Positions 25,947 through 36,355 of a stretch of 64,000 bases of DNA are shown in pieces. The number at the start of each line of letters is the position of its first letter. Positions within the stretch are counted from its first letter, which is position 1. The stretch is from Laetiporus sulphureus 93-53 (lineage: Eukaryota; Basidiomycota; Agaricomycetes; Polyporales; Laetiporaceae). The stretch lies in contig NW_024468579.1 of NCBI RefSeq assembly GCF_001632365.1, positions 65,247-129,246 of the forward strand. The letters are read 5' to 3'. The notes under the pieces are model-generated. The model was not told the DNA's origin. It made no database searches and worked only from the letters and a program-made list of their open reading frames with translations. The position numbers were made by a program, and so were the translations under genes.

Positions 25947-26833
25947 GTGGTGTGCGTGCCATGGATGCCGTCTTGCATACAGGTGAGTGCGTGCCGGGCG
26001 TGGTGTGTGCGTGTCGCGCCAAGTTATGCTGACTGTCGTGTTGTGCGATGCGCTCGCTAGCGGTTCTGCGGCTGATTGGGTACAAGTCTCGAGCTCATTC
26101 ATCATCACATAATGTTCCTCAACACTCTTCGACATCTCGTTCAGTTCACTACGGACTACAGCTCACACTCTCGCATTGGCATTCGCATTTCTAAGGACCC
26201 CTACGCATCGCCTCATCCATCTCCGTCTCGACCCAACCCCGACCGCTATGCTCATGTCTGGATACCCTTGTATTAAATATATAATACTCCTCATCTCCGT
26301 TGCGTTGATTGACGCCGCGTGTGGCCTGGACCAAGCGCCGAGAAACCCCCGAGTCCCAGGAAAACGAACGGATCAAGCGCTTTGTGTACCCTGCCAAGCC
26401 CGTCTACGCGCATGCGTTCCGGACCCAGCTCGACCCGCCATTGGCGAGCCCGAGTGTGATCCTGATCGCCGATACCTGCCGCGTGTCGTTCGCCGTACGT
26501 AGTCGTGGCGCGCGCAGTCCGCTCTGCATGCATATGGACTCTGTCTTGTCTTGGAGGCTGGAAGCAGCGGCCGCGGCGCGTCGATGAAAGGACACCTCGA
26601 GGCGACGTCGTGCGATTCATTTGTTTTTGTTGTTTTTGTGCGTTGTGTGCTGCGCAGCGCACGCCCACGGTGGGCTGACTGTGATCCGTTCTATAAGAAC
26701 GGATCGAGGGCGTCCGGGCCCGGCCAACCTTGCTCGCTCGTTTGCTCGTTGTGTCGTTTTCTCAACTGCCATCGCTGATCGCGCAGGCGCGGCTGAACAC
26801 CAACTCACACTCATTCAACGTATCGACTCGGAG
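25947..26833. other. Intergenic region with the LPMO promoter
   Basis: No gene is visible. The region includes an AT-rich patch near 26273-26290 and, closer to the LPMO gene, a TATA box inside a perfect dyad at 26683-26705. Frames in the region lack domain signatures. Confidence 0.5.
26683..26705 (+). promoter_or_regulatory. TATA box inside a 10-bp perfect dyad, upstream of AA9 gene
   Basis: GATCCGTTCT (26683-26692), three bases ATA, then AGAACGGATC (26696-26705) form a perfect inverted repeat. The sequence TATAAG (26692-26697) lies across its centre, about 140 bp upstream of the LPMO start codon, a plausible TATA position. A dimeric DNA-binding protein could bind such a dyad and affect TATA use; this is inference. 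Confidence 0.55.
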
Positions 26834-28249
26834 ATGCTGCACCTGCCAGTGCGCGGCGTGTGGGCTGTGGCGCTCGCGTGTGCCTTTGGGACTGCGTCTG
26901 TGTCCGCGCATGGGTTCGTGAGCCAGGTGGTCGTCGATGGGATAGCGTACGCGGGGAACATCCCCGGGAGCAGTTCGCCGGGTGTGTAGTGTCCTTTCGC
27001 GCTGTGTTGAGCTTGCTACTGACCGACGGCGGGCAGGCGCGAGCCCGATTCGGATGATCTCGACGATCGATCCGGTGAAGGGAGCTACGAGCGCGGATAT
27101 TAATTGTGGGTGGGACGCGCAGCTCGCGGAGGTGGTCGCGCCTGCGAGTGCGGGGAGCGAGGTGACGTTCCAGTGGGCGGGCGGGTCGACGGGTGGTTCG
27201 AACGTACGTCGTGCTTTCTTTCCTCCTGCTGTATGGGAGGGCTGAGTGGTGGCGGGGTAGTGGCCACATAATACGGGCCCGCTGATGACGTATATGGCGT
27301 CGTGTGGGAATGTGAGCTGTGCAGAGTTCAACGCGACGGAGGCGGCGTGGTTCAAGATCGCGGAGCTTGGGCTGATCAGCTCGGATAGCGGGTCGGTGAC
27401 GTGGTATCAGGAGTATATCGGTGCGTGCTCGCTGTTGTGGCGAGAGGCGATCGGTTGATGTGCGTGCAGAGGCTGGGGATTCGTATACCGTCACGCTGCC
27501 CGCGAACCTCGAGGCTGGGGGATACCTGATACGGCACGAGGTGCGTGCGCGGATCGGCGGTGGTATCTCGTGTTGACGTGCGTTGTCTCGGTAGATCATC
27601 GCGCTGCAGCTTGCGATGTCCGAGGGCGGCGCCGAGTTCTATCCTTCGTGTACGCAGATTGAGGTCGGCGGGGACGGGACGGGCGTGCCGGATAGCGATG
27701 AGACGTGCACGTTCCCTGGGGGGTACGCGGACGACGACCCGGGGATCTACACTCCAGACGTACGTCCTCGTATTGATGCGATGCAGTCGGATATCTGGAT
27801 GGCCAAGCGTTGGATCTGGGCTGACGTGTGCTCCACAGGTGTACGATCCAGGGTTCACGTACGATTTTCCGGGGCCCGCGATATCGCAGCTGGTGAGCGG
27901 AGATGGGGAGGGAGAGATCACGTCTGCGCTGGGGGGCGACGGGGTAGCGATCACAGCGGGGTCGTCTGCTTCCGTCTCGGCATCCGTGCTCGTCGTCCCA
28001 AGTGGGACATCCGCCAGCGCGGGCAGTGGCGCGAGCACAGCCAGCGCTGTCACGACTTTGTCTGCCACTGCGTCGACCTCGGCACCATCGGCGTCTGCGT
28101 CTGCGTCGGGTGGCACGTGCGTGTTGAAGGCGAGCCGGCGGCGGCGGTCAGAGAGTGCGATGGATCTGGCGAGCGCTACGAAGAGAAAGACGAGCCGGCG
28201 GCATCTGAACCACGAGCGCGTGATGCGCCGCCTGAGGCGATCAGGATGA
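26834..28249 (+). CDS. AA9 lytic polysaccharide monooxygenase (LPMO)
   Basis: A six-exon model (26834-26981, 27037-27203, 27261-27420, 27470-27540, 27595-27759, 27839-28249) encodes 373 aa. A 25-residue signal peptide ends VSA and leaves an N-terminal HGF, giving the copper-brace His1 (residue 26). The second brace His is in NWPHNTGP (residue 108), and the axial Tyr is in EFYPSC (residue 198). Conserved cysteines and the IRHEIIAL, PDVYDPGFTYDFPGP blocks are present. AA9 enzymes use copper and H2O2/O2 to break cellulose or other beta-glucans outside the cell. After the catalytic domain (about residue 260) comes a Ser/Ala/Thr linker and an Arg-rich tail (KASRRRR ... RVMRRLRRSG) rather than a CBM1. 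Two second-sphere positions differ from the commonest pattern: ALQ instead of ALH (residue 187) and AEFY instead of AQFY (residue 196). Confidence 0.92.
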
Positions 28250-28955
28250 TTCCGATGCTGGGACTGGCGTGCACGGTACATGGTAGGCCCTGGTGGCCTG
28301 CTCCTAAATGTCTCTTATAGGCTGGTTCCTGCTATGATGGAGGCTGTTCGATTCGTGACTGGAGGGCGGCGGATGGTGGCTGGGTCATCTCCGCCGTCAA
28401 AGCGTTGTATATTGCATGGTTGTAGCTTATTAAACGATGTGTGCAGATCTCTAGTGCCTGGAGTTGGATGAATGAATGGAGTGGAGCCCATCTGCCAGTG
28501 TCGGGCGGAAGTGGGCGGGTAAGGATGGTTTACATGTGTGTGGGAAGTGGCGCGGATCTGACGATGGTTGCCGGATTGGGGCATCGAGTTGCCGTATGTG
28601 GTATGTATCCGCGTTGTGTTGCCAGATCGAGGGCTGCGATCGGGCGTGGTGGCTGACGAGTGTGTGCGATTAGAGCGTAGCTGATTCGATGTGTGGCGAG
28701 CGCAGAAGTGTGTAGAGCAAGAGTGGACGATGGACTGACTGGCTTGGTTCTGGAGCCTCGCCAAGGTGGTATGCAGGTCCTCGCGACATTATGGAACGGC
28801 CGACCCGCCAAGTCTGCCAGTGCAATCGACAATCGTGCGTGGCCCCTCTCTCTCCCTCCTTCGACGCGGAACCAACTCTTCCAGTATCCGCCTTGTTTAT
28901 AACTTGTCTCGAATGCAAGCGCCATACCTTCATCTTCTTGAACCCCCACACCGCT
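28250..28955. other. Intergenic region between LPMO and Zn2Cys6 genes
   Basis: No recognisable gene. An in-frame ATG at 28791 could extend the downstream transcription factor by 55 residues (including CLECKRH), but that segment reads like leader sequence. Long antisense frames are shadows. Confidence 0.45.
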
Positions 28956-30658
28956 ATGACGATGGCCACTCAGTTGTCGGCCAGCCACTTTGATCCTGTG
29001 ACCAGAAACGAGAACATGTCTTCGTACGAGCTTGCAGCGGCGTTCGGCTCCAGCTCTTCCCTCCAGCATCCTTCCTCCTCTTACCACTCGCTAGCCGGCC
29101 TCGATCCGTTCGACTCTGCCTCTGACTCTCCATTCCAAGGCAGCACGCAGGGCGTACATCCGTCGCATCCGTCCTCGTCGTCTGGTTTGTCCGCCGCGCA
29201 CGACGTTCAGGCGGCGTTCCACCCTTCTGCATATTCCAACGCAAATACCCTCGCTTTCCAACAGGCGCTCGCCGATGCGTTCGTCTCTGCGCATGTACAG
29301 CAGCAGCGTCCGGTGTCGCCGCACTCGCAGGTTCCGTACACCAGCCTCCGCTGGCCCGCCGCCGGGCACATGAACCACCTCGGACTCGAGCCGATGGACC
29401 CGTTATTCGCACCGGCGTCGACGCAGCCCCTCTTCCCGCCCTCGTTGCCCGCACATAGCGTATACCAGAGCGACAGCCAGGCGGCGCAGACGCTGCAGGA
29501 CCACCAGCAAGCCGCCGCGCAGCCGTCCTGGTCCGTCACCGGCTCGCTCGACCCTGCGACGGGCGTGTACCAGCGCGTGCCGGAGCACCCGCGCATGCGC
29601 ACCGCACAGGCGTGCGAGAAGTGCCGCGTCCGCAAAGCCAAGGTGCGTGCTGTTTTTGCTGCGTCGCCGAGTGTGAGGCTGACGGGTGTGGATGGTTGCA
29701 GTGCAGCGGCGAGCACCCGACCTGTGCGCGCTGTCGGATGCGCGGGCTCGTGTGCGAGTATGCGCCCGAGCGGAAGATGCGTGGGCCGAATAAGGTGAAG
29801 CGGAGGAGCGTCGACGCCGCGTCGACCTCGACCGAGCGCCGCGCGTCCTGCCCGTCTGCGGACGAGCGCAGGATGTCCGACGCGAGCACGAGCGGCGATG
29901 TCGATCCGAACTATCGCTTCCCCGAGAATGGAGACGCGAAGCCCGTCTCGCCGCCGCAGAGCAGGACGCCGGCGTCTGAGCCTGTGTCCTCGCCGCTGCG
30001 CTTCCCCGTGGGCACGTCCCCCGAGCACGACCACGAGCGCGAGTATGAGGCAGAGGCGCGCAGCACTGCGAGGCGCGCGCGCCCGCAGTCGATTGACCTC
30101 GGGAGCGCGGCGTTCTTCGCGCCGCACCCTTTCCCGCACGCATACCAACACGAGTCGGCGCAGGAGCACAGCGAGCGCCAGCACCAGCCCTACACGCGAC
30201 AGGTGCACCTCCTCCCACCGGTCGACTACGCCGCGCGGCGGCAGAGCTTGCCGGCGTACGTCCACGTGCTATCGCTGAGCGCGCACGCGGCTGCGCAACG
30301 TGCCCAGGGCCTGGGACTGGACGCGCTGGGCTCGGGCTCGGGCTCGGGCCGCCGCTCGGGCTCGGGCTCGCATTCTGGGAGCGAGAGCTCGGGGGTGGCA
30401 CCGCCGACGCCTTTGGAACTGCCTGAGAGCTTGGTGGGCGGGGAGCTGGTGTATCCCGCGATGGAGATGGAGATGGGGATGGGGATGGACGTGAGGGGAG
30501 AGCAGGGGGAGATGCAGTTCGGTGATGATCCGTTCAAGTTGCCGGAGCCGACGTTGGGGATGGGGATGGAGATGGGGGAGGAGATGGAGATGGGAACGGA
30601 TGAGGAGAAGAGAGGGGATGTGGAGGTGCCGATTGACCCTGCGCTGTTGGCAGAGTGA
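28956..30658 (+). CDS. Zn2Cys6 binuclear-cluster transcription factor
   Basis: A two-exon model (28956-29642, 29702-30658) encodes 547 aa. The joined exons create the cluster CEKCRVRKAK-C, CARC, C at residues 220, 223, 230, 237, 240 and 247, spacing C-x2-C-x6-C-x6-C-x2-C-x6-C, which is classical for fungal Gal4-type DNA-binding domains. The intron splits the cluster after the third basic stretch. The N-terminal 200 residues are Ser/Gln/Ala-rich. The C-terminus has a Gly-Ser run with Arg/His and two Met-Glu-Gly-rich tracts (about residues 485-530), all probably disordered activation-type regions. No middle homology region is evident. It lies 0.7 kb downstream of, and parallel to, the AA9 gene, so it may regulate polysaccharide-degrading genes, but this is inferred from position only. 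Start could also be the ATG at 28791. Confidence 0.87.
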
Positions 30659-30773
30659 TCTGTCGGTGGTATTTTACCCTCGGGAATTTTGCGGTGATTT
30701 AGGTGGTAGAATGTAGCGATATCTTCTCGTACCTGGTTCTGTATAGTGTAGTGTGCCTGTATCAATACTGTTT

Positions 30774-31021
30774 GTGTCAATACCACTGGAGTCGAACTTT
30801 AAATGATAAATCCCATAGACGACTTTTCGAAGCATATATTTGATAGCAAGGACTCACGGTGAAAGACCTGAAAGCGACGATGAGGAAATGCCCTTGTGTC
30901 AATACCACCAGACTCGATGGTTTTAATGATGAGATCCCATAGACGAACCTGTACTTTGTCATTTGATAGCAATGACTCACGGTGTAAGAGTTGGCGGCGA
31001 TGATGGATATCTGCAGCCCTT
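30774..31021. repeat. Two-copy direct repeat, period about 122 bp
   Basis: Copy 1 (30774-30895) and copy 2 (30896-31021) share blocks such as GTGTCAATACCAC, ATCCCATAGACGA, TTTGATAGCAA, GACTCACGGTG and a terminal GCCCTT or CAGCCCTT. The copies have clearly diverged between blocks. It fills the 428-bp gap between two convergent genes (Zn2Cys6 factor and SSZ1), where transcription of both should end. GTATCAATACTG at about 30760 may be a fragment of a third copy. Confidence 0.7.
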
Positions 31022-31086
31022 GGGCGAAAGCACAAAATGACCGCTATATTCAGGAGATGTAGATGATTACAGGGGTTGATGCCCAT

Positions 31087-33160
31087 TCACGGCGCAGGCA
31101 CGACGACCACCGACCTCTCTCCCTTGCCCCCCGGTCCAACCTCCCACGCACTCACCTCCAGCCCCCCACTATCATCCATCAAGAACTGCACCTCGATCTT
31201 CGTCGTCCACCGGTCCCCAGTCCTTCTAGCCGTCTTCACCGCGAACGCCAACGCGCCCAGCAGCGTCTCCTTCTCCACCGTCTTCTCCTTCACCTCGATC
31301 TCCTCCTCCTCTTCCTCCTCCTCGCCCTCCTCCGCCGGTACCGGCTCGTCCTCCTCGTCCCGCGGCGGCTTCACCTTCTCGATCTTCACGCCCTCCTTCG
31401 CCTCCCACAGCTCGAACCCGACGCGCTGCTCCGCGCCGACGTCCACGTCGAGCCGGAACGTGCGTCGACACGGCACCGCCGTCTCCCTCAATACCGCAGG
31501 CACCCACTGTCCGCCAATCGCGCCCTCCCCTTCCGCGCCCTCCTCGGGGAAGAGCATCCCAACCGTACGCGTCGTCGCCCTCACCCGCGTCCACTCGCTC
31601 CCGCTCGCAAACGCCGCGCGCACCTCGCGCTCCTCCTCCGTGCCCTCCGCGAGCATCGCGACCAGACGCGCCTGCAGCGCACACCCGCGCGAGAGGATCG
31701 CCGTCGGGTCTCCGACGCCCCCGCCTACGACCGCGCCCTCCGTGAACGGCGTGACCACCGTCTCGGAGAGGCCCTGCGCGAGGGCCTCGTCGAGCCCCGG
31801 GAGGCTCGCGGACCCGCCGACGTACACGATTTCGTCGATGTCGTACAGGTCGAGACCCGCGGTGCCGACGAGCTCGCGCACGCGCGCGAATACTTGGGCG
31901 TAGACGCTGCGCATTTCCATGTCGAAGCGCAGGCGCGTGATCGTGCCGGTGAAGTCGAGCCCGTCCTTGAGCGACTCGACGGAGCACGTCGCGGTGCCGG
32001 GCGATGCGGAGAGCGTGCGTTTTGTGTGCTCGACTGCGAGGCGGAGCTTGGCCTCGGCGCGTTTGTCTTGCGGCGTCGGGGCGGGCACGACGGCGAGTGG
32101 CGTTTTGGTTTTCTTGGTGAACTCTTTGGCGAAGTGCTTGATCAGCTTGTCGTCGATCGCGTCGCCGGAGACGGTTGTGTCGGAGAGGGTTGCGAGGGAG
32201 TAGGCGAGGCCTTGTCGGATGGAGAGGAGCGAGAGCTCGAGCGCGGAGGCGCCGAGGTCGACGACGAGCTGCGTGCGGTCCGGGTTGAGGTCCTTCGAGA
32301 GCGTGGTGGAGGTTGTCGTTACGGCGGCGGCGGCGCCAGCTTCCTCGAGGAGCTGTAGGACGTTGATTTCGGCGTCCTCTGCGGCTTTTTGAAGGGCGGC
32401 GCGCTGCGCGTCCGTGAACCAGTCGGGGACGCTGATGACTGCGCCCTGGACTTTCTTGCCGAGGAAGTCTTCGGCGGATTGGATGAGGGATTTGAGGAAG
32501 ATGGAGGTCACCTCGGATACGGATAGGATGCGCTCGGCGGGGGTGGGCTCGGAGCGGGGCGTGGCAGTGTGCGAGGCGGCTGGAGTGTTGCTTGCGGTCG
32601 TGGGGAGAGGGGATGGGGCTGCCTGGAGGACTTGGACCTTGTATGCGGGGATGTCTGTCTGCTCGGGGTGCTGGATGACGAGCGCGGAAACGGAAGGCTT
32701 GTCGAAGGACAGTTCAGAGAACCTGTATATGGTCAGTCAAGGAGTGTTGATTTATAGGTGAGGCCATGCGTACTTTTTGCCAAGAAGGTTGCGGAAACCA
32801 GTTATGGTGTTTTGAGAGTTTTTGATGAGCTGGTGCTTGGCCTGGTTGCCGATGTACTGTTCGCGCGTGTCCATGAGCGCGATGTATATGGTGCGTTGCG
32901 GGTGTACGTACCATCTCTTCGCCGTGAAACGAGACCGCGCAGGCGATCTGGCGCTCGCCATCTTCGTTGGCAATACAGTCGGCAGAGCCCTCCTGCGCAC
33001 ACGAGTCAGTTCAATGGTTATGCAGCAGCATTAGAATGACACAGACTTTTGTGAGAACCGCGATGGACGCGTACGAGTTGCCAAAGTTGATCCCGACGAC
33101 GGTGGGGAGGGCGGAGACCTCTATGGGCGCGTCGGCACTTCCGTTCGGCTGCGCAGCCAT
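31087..33160 (-). CDS. SSZ1: Ssz1-type Hsp70 of the ribosome-associated complex
   Basis: A four-exon model (33160-33047, 32992-32912, 32856-32774, 32722-31087) encodes 637 aa. The nucleotide-binding domain starts with VGINFGNSYASIAVL. Further Hsp70 blocks are NEDGERQIACAVSF, YIGNQAKHQL, GAVISVPDWFTDAQRAAL, LVVDLGASALELSLL and IVYVGGSASLPGL. The overall sequence matches Ssz1, the atypical Hsp70 that pairs with the J-protein Zuo1 on the ribosome to guide nascent chains with Ssb. As in Ssz1, the substrate-binding part is short and divergent. It contains an acidic run (about residues 560-590, PAEEGEEEEEEEEIE). The gene is head-to-head with UBP14 across 169 bp. Confidence 0.9.
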
Positions 33161-33329
33161 CGTATAGGAAAGTAGAAGGAAGGTAGAGCAACAGCTTCAG
33201 TCTGAATTTTGAATTTTTGTGATGCGCCGTCACGTGGCACTCGCCAGTATTTAGCGCGTGTGCACGCTTGGGCGCTTTGGGATACGCGTTGCACGCCTTC
33301 CATCAGTTACCAGCAATATTCAGTGATCC
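33161..33329. promoter_or_regulatory. Compact bidirectional promoter SSZ1/UBP14
   Basis: Only 169 bp separate the two divergent start codons, so both genes must share promoter DNA. CACGTGGC at about 33230 resembles an E-box. No clear TATA box is seen. Confidence 0.6.
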
Positions 33330-36300
33330 ATGGCAGCGTGCAGTCATCTCAGCGACATCGCTCGTTTGCAGCCCCCAAAGCTGTCTCAGTCAGTGCACAG
33401 GGAGGAATGCACGCAATGCTTCGACAATCAGGTGGCGTCCGGGCGCAACGATTCGGTTGTCTTTGTTCTCTAACGAGACGTATAGGATCACCCGTTAGGC
33501 ATTGATGTTTGCTTGACGTGTTTCAATGGCGGTTGTCTGGGAAGTGAGAGACACCATGCGCGGACGCATGTTCAGAAGAGCGGACATTCGTTCACGTTGA
33601 ATATCAAGCGGAAGCTCAAGCCCTCCTCTAACCGGGTATACTTACTGTATGCGATCAATGCAATTCGCATATCTGAAACATTATCATTCAGACAGATGAG
33701 AAGGAGCCCCCTGCGAAGCTGCAGAAGCTCGCCATCGTCGAGGATCGTGACGAAGACAAGTACGACTTCAAGACCGTGCTCAAGTGCTGGAAATGCGATC
33801 CGCAGAACGGGCTCGAGATCCCAGATGCGATGGCCGACCCGCACGTCAAGGCGCTCAGCGACGGCGTGATGAAGTCGTTGTCTTCTGCACGCCAGTCAGA
33901 GGTCAAGGCTTGGGAGGAGGAGATCACGCCGTGCGAGCATACGCTGACGCTGCAACAGCAGGCTACGGGACATATTCTCGCTTCGGGTGAGTGGATCACA
34001 TGCATTTAGTGGGTCATATGCGTGAAACGGCGAACAGGGCTCGCCCATTGCTCAAAGTGCGACTTGAAGGAGAACTTGTGGCTTTGTCTCACATGTGGTT
34101 CTCTCGGTTGCGGACGTCAGCAGTTCGGCGGCCTCGGTGGCAATGGACATGGTTTGCAGCATTATGAGGAGAGCCATCATCCAGTCAGCGTCAAACTAGG
34201 AACGATCACGCCAGAGGGCGACGCAGGTGGGATCTCCTTTCTTTGCGTGCGATACTTTGTGCTTAACAGTGTCCTTCCCAGATATCTACTGTTACACATG
34301 CAATGATGCAAAGACGGATCCCGAGCTCGCTGCACACCTCGCTACGTTTGGTATCAACGTGCAGACGCAGACAAAGACGGAAAAATCCATGACGGAGCTA
34401 GTAAGCATAACTGTTGCCAGTAATTCCCGCGTCGCGTTTTCTCACATCCCTTAAAGCAAATCGAGCACAACCTCAAATTCGACTTTTCGCTTACAGATGA
34501 GTCCGGCAAGGCGCTCGAGCCCGTCTTCGGACCTGGCCTCACTGGCCTCTCCAATCTAGGCAACAGGCAAGTTAATCTCGCATGATTTCATGCTGTGTCT
34601 AAACCTAATTTTGTGCCAGCTGCTACATGGCCTCGGTCATCCAAACCCTCTTCTCCCTACCGGCCTTCCGCGAGAGGTACCTTCCCTCCGCTGCAGCGCA
34701 CTGGCAGGCCTGCACGGAATCGCTCCCGGCGAACTGTGTCGACTGCCAGATGTACAAGCTTGCGGATGGCCTGCTTTCCGGGCGCTACTCACACCCACGT
34801 CCGGCCTCAGCCCCAAGAGACCCGAAAGCAACGAATCCGCTCGCACACGACTCTCCCACTCCCGTGTTCCAGGAAGGTGTGCGCCCAAGTGGGTTTAAGG
34901 CTCTCGTCGGGCGCGGGCATGAGGAGTTTGCGACGATGCGCCAGCAGGACGCGGAAGAGTTCTTCACGTACCTCTTGACCGTGCTTAAGAGGCACGCGAA
35001 GCGTATTGGGGTGAGCGCACAGGAGGATCCGACACGTGTATTTGATTTTGGAATGGAGCAGCTGCTCCAATGCGGAGAATGTAAGCGGGTGAGGTACAGG
35101 GTGGACGAGATGGAGGTCGTAAGTGTGCCTGTGCCCGCGAGGGAGAGGGGGAAGGATGAAGAAGGAAAGACACTGTATCAGGAGGTGGAGCTGAAGGAAT
35201 GTTTGGATATCCTCACAGGCACGGAAGCGCTCGAGTACAAATGTCCAGCGTGCCAAAAGAATGTCATCGCGACAAAGTCTGTGTCGTCTCTACCGTTTTG
35301 AAAATTCTACTGATCAAACGATTCACAGACGCTCACGATTTGCTACTTTCCCTCAAGTGCTAGTCGTTCATGCTAAAAAGTTCCAGTTGGTCAACTGGGT
35401 CCCTGCTAAGCTTGGTACGAGCACATTTATGCTTCACTGGAGGTTACGCTCATATTGATCACTCAGACATCCCCCTCAATGTCTCAGACTCACTGCAGCT
35501 CGACGAATACCTTGGACGTGGCCTGCAATCTGGTGAGATTGAGCTCCCAGAAGATCAAACTGGTGCGTCGGAGCATGATCAGATGATGTGCGTGACGGTG
35601 ATGTTCACGAGGATACTGGATAGCCGCTCCCGGCCTGCCCCAGTTCAACGAAGCGGCAATGGCTCAGTTGGAAGCAATGGGATTCCCGGCCATCCGCTGT
35701 CAGAAGGCGCTCCTTGCTACGGGGAACAACGATGCGGAAACTGCGATGGAGTGGCTTTTCGCGCACATGGAGGACCCGGGTAATTGTCATCTTTAATCGT
35801 ACTGCTGATCGATCGCTGACCGTCTGTTCGCAGATATCGACTCCCCCATCCAGGTGTCAAGCGCCGGTGGCTCCGCATCGGAGCCATCGCAAGAGCAAAT
35901 TAACGTGCTCTCAGACATGGGCTTCACCCACGCCCAAGCGCGGAAGGCGCTACGGGAGACGGTACGAGTTGTGCGCTCCGACGCCGCTGCGCAGCTGATC
36001 AGGTCGCATTGTATAGGGCATGGACGTCGAGCGCGCGGTAGAGTGGTTGTTCTCGCACCCTGATGACACGGGTGAGGACGCTCCGGCGGGTGGCAGGGAG
36101 GCGTCCAAGTCCAAGTCAAGCACGGTGGGCGGGTCGACGGAGCTGCCGGCGCGTTATCGGCTGAAGGCGTTCATCTCGCATAAGGGCCCGTCAGTGCACT
36201 CGGGGCACTACGTCGCGCACATCCGAGTGGAAGACGTGGCGGTGGGTGGAGAGAGCTGGGTGCTGTTCAATGACGAGAAGGTGGTCAAGGCGGATGCGGA

Positions 36301-36355
36301 GAGCGTGCGGGAGCTGAAGAAGCTGGCGTATCTGTACGTGTATGAACGGGTGTAG
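33330..36355 (+). CDS. UBP14: Ubiquitin C-terminal hydrolase Ubp14/USP5 (isopeptidase T)
   Basis: A 12-exon model encodes 808 aa: 33330-33431, 33486-33635, 33692-33986, 34038-34226, 34282-34400, 34457-34566, 34620-35276, 35329-35414, 35467-35562, 35624-35779, 35834-35961, 36017-36355. In order: a divergent N-terminal zinc finger (HREECTQCFDNQ, VCLTCFNGGCLGSERHH), the ZnF-UBP that binds the free ubiquitin C-terminus (CEHTL, CSKCDLKENLWLCLTC, YCYTC), the USP Cys box GLSNLGNSCYMAS (catalytic Cys about 323), two UBA domains (AMAQLEAMGF and INVLSDMGF), and the His box SGHYVAHI. The enzyme disassembles unanchored polyubiquitin chains and so keeps the proteasome free. The intron before exon 7 starts GC rather than GT (AG/GCAAGT) and splits the Ser codon directly before the catalytic Cys. 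Length is typical of the family. Confidence 0.93.

Noticed and set aside
29207..30401. Arg/Ser-rich minus-strand frames of 330-350 codons opposite the Zn2Cys6 gene
   Set aside because: Composition is that of antisense to a GC-rich coding strand. The opposite strand has the Zn2Cys6 cluster and correct splicing.
31226..31987. Long minus-strand frame and two plus-strand frames (31063-32358, 31076-31903) over SSZ1
   Set aside because: They are GC-rich shadows of the SSZ1 coding frame with Arg/Gly- or Ser-rich composition and no domain.
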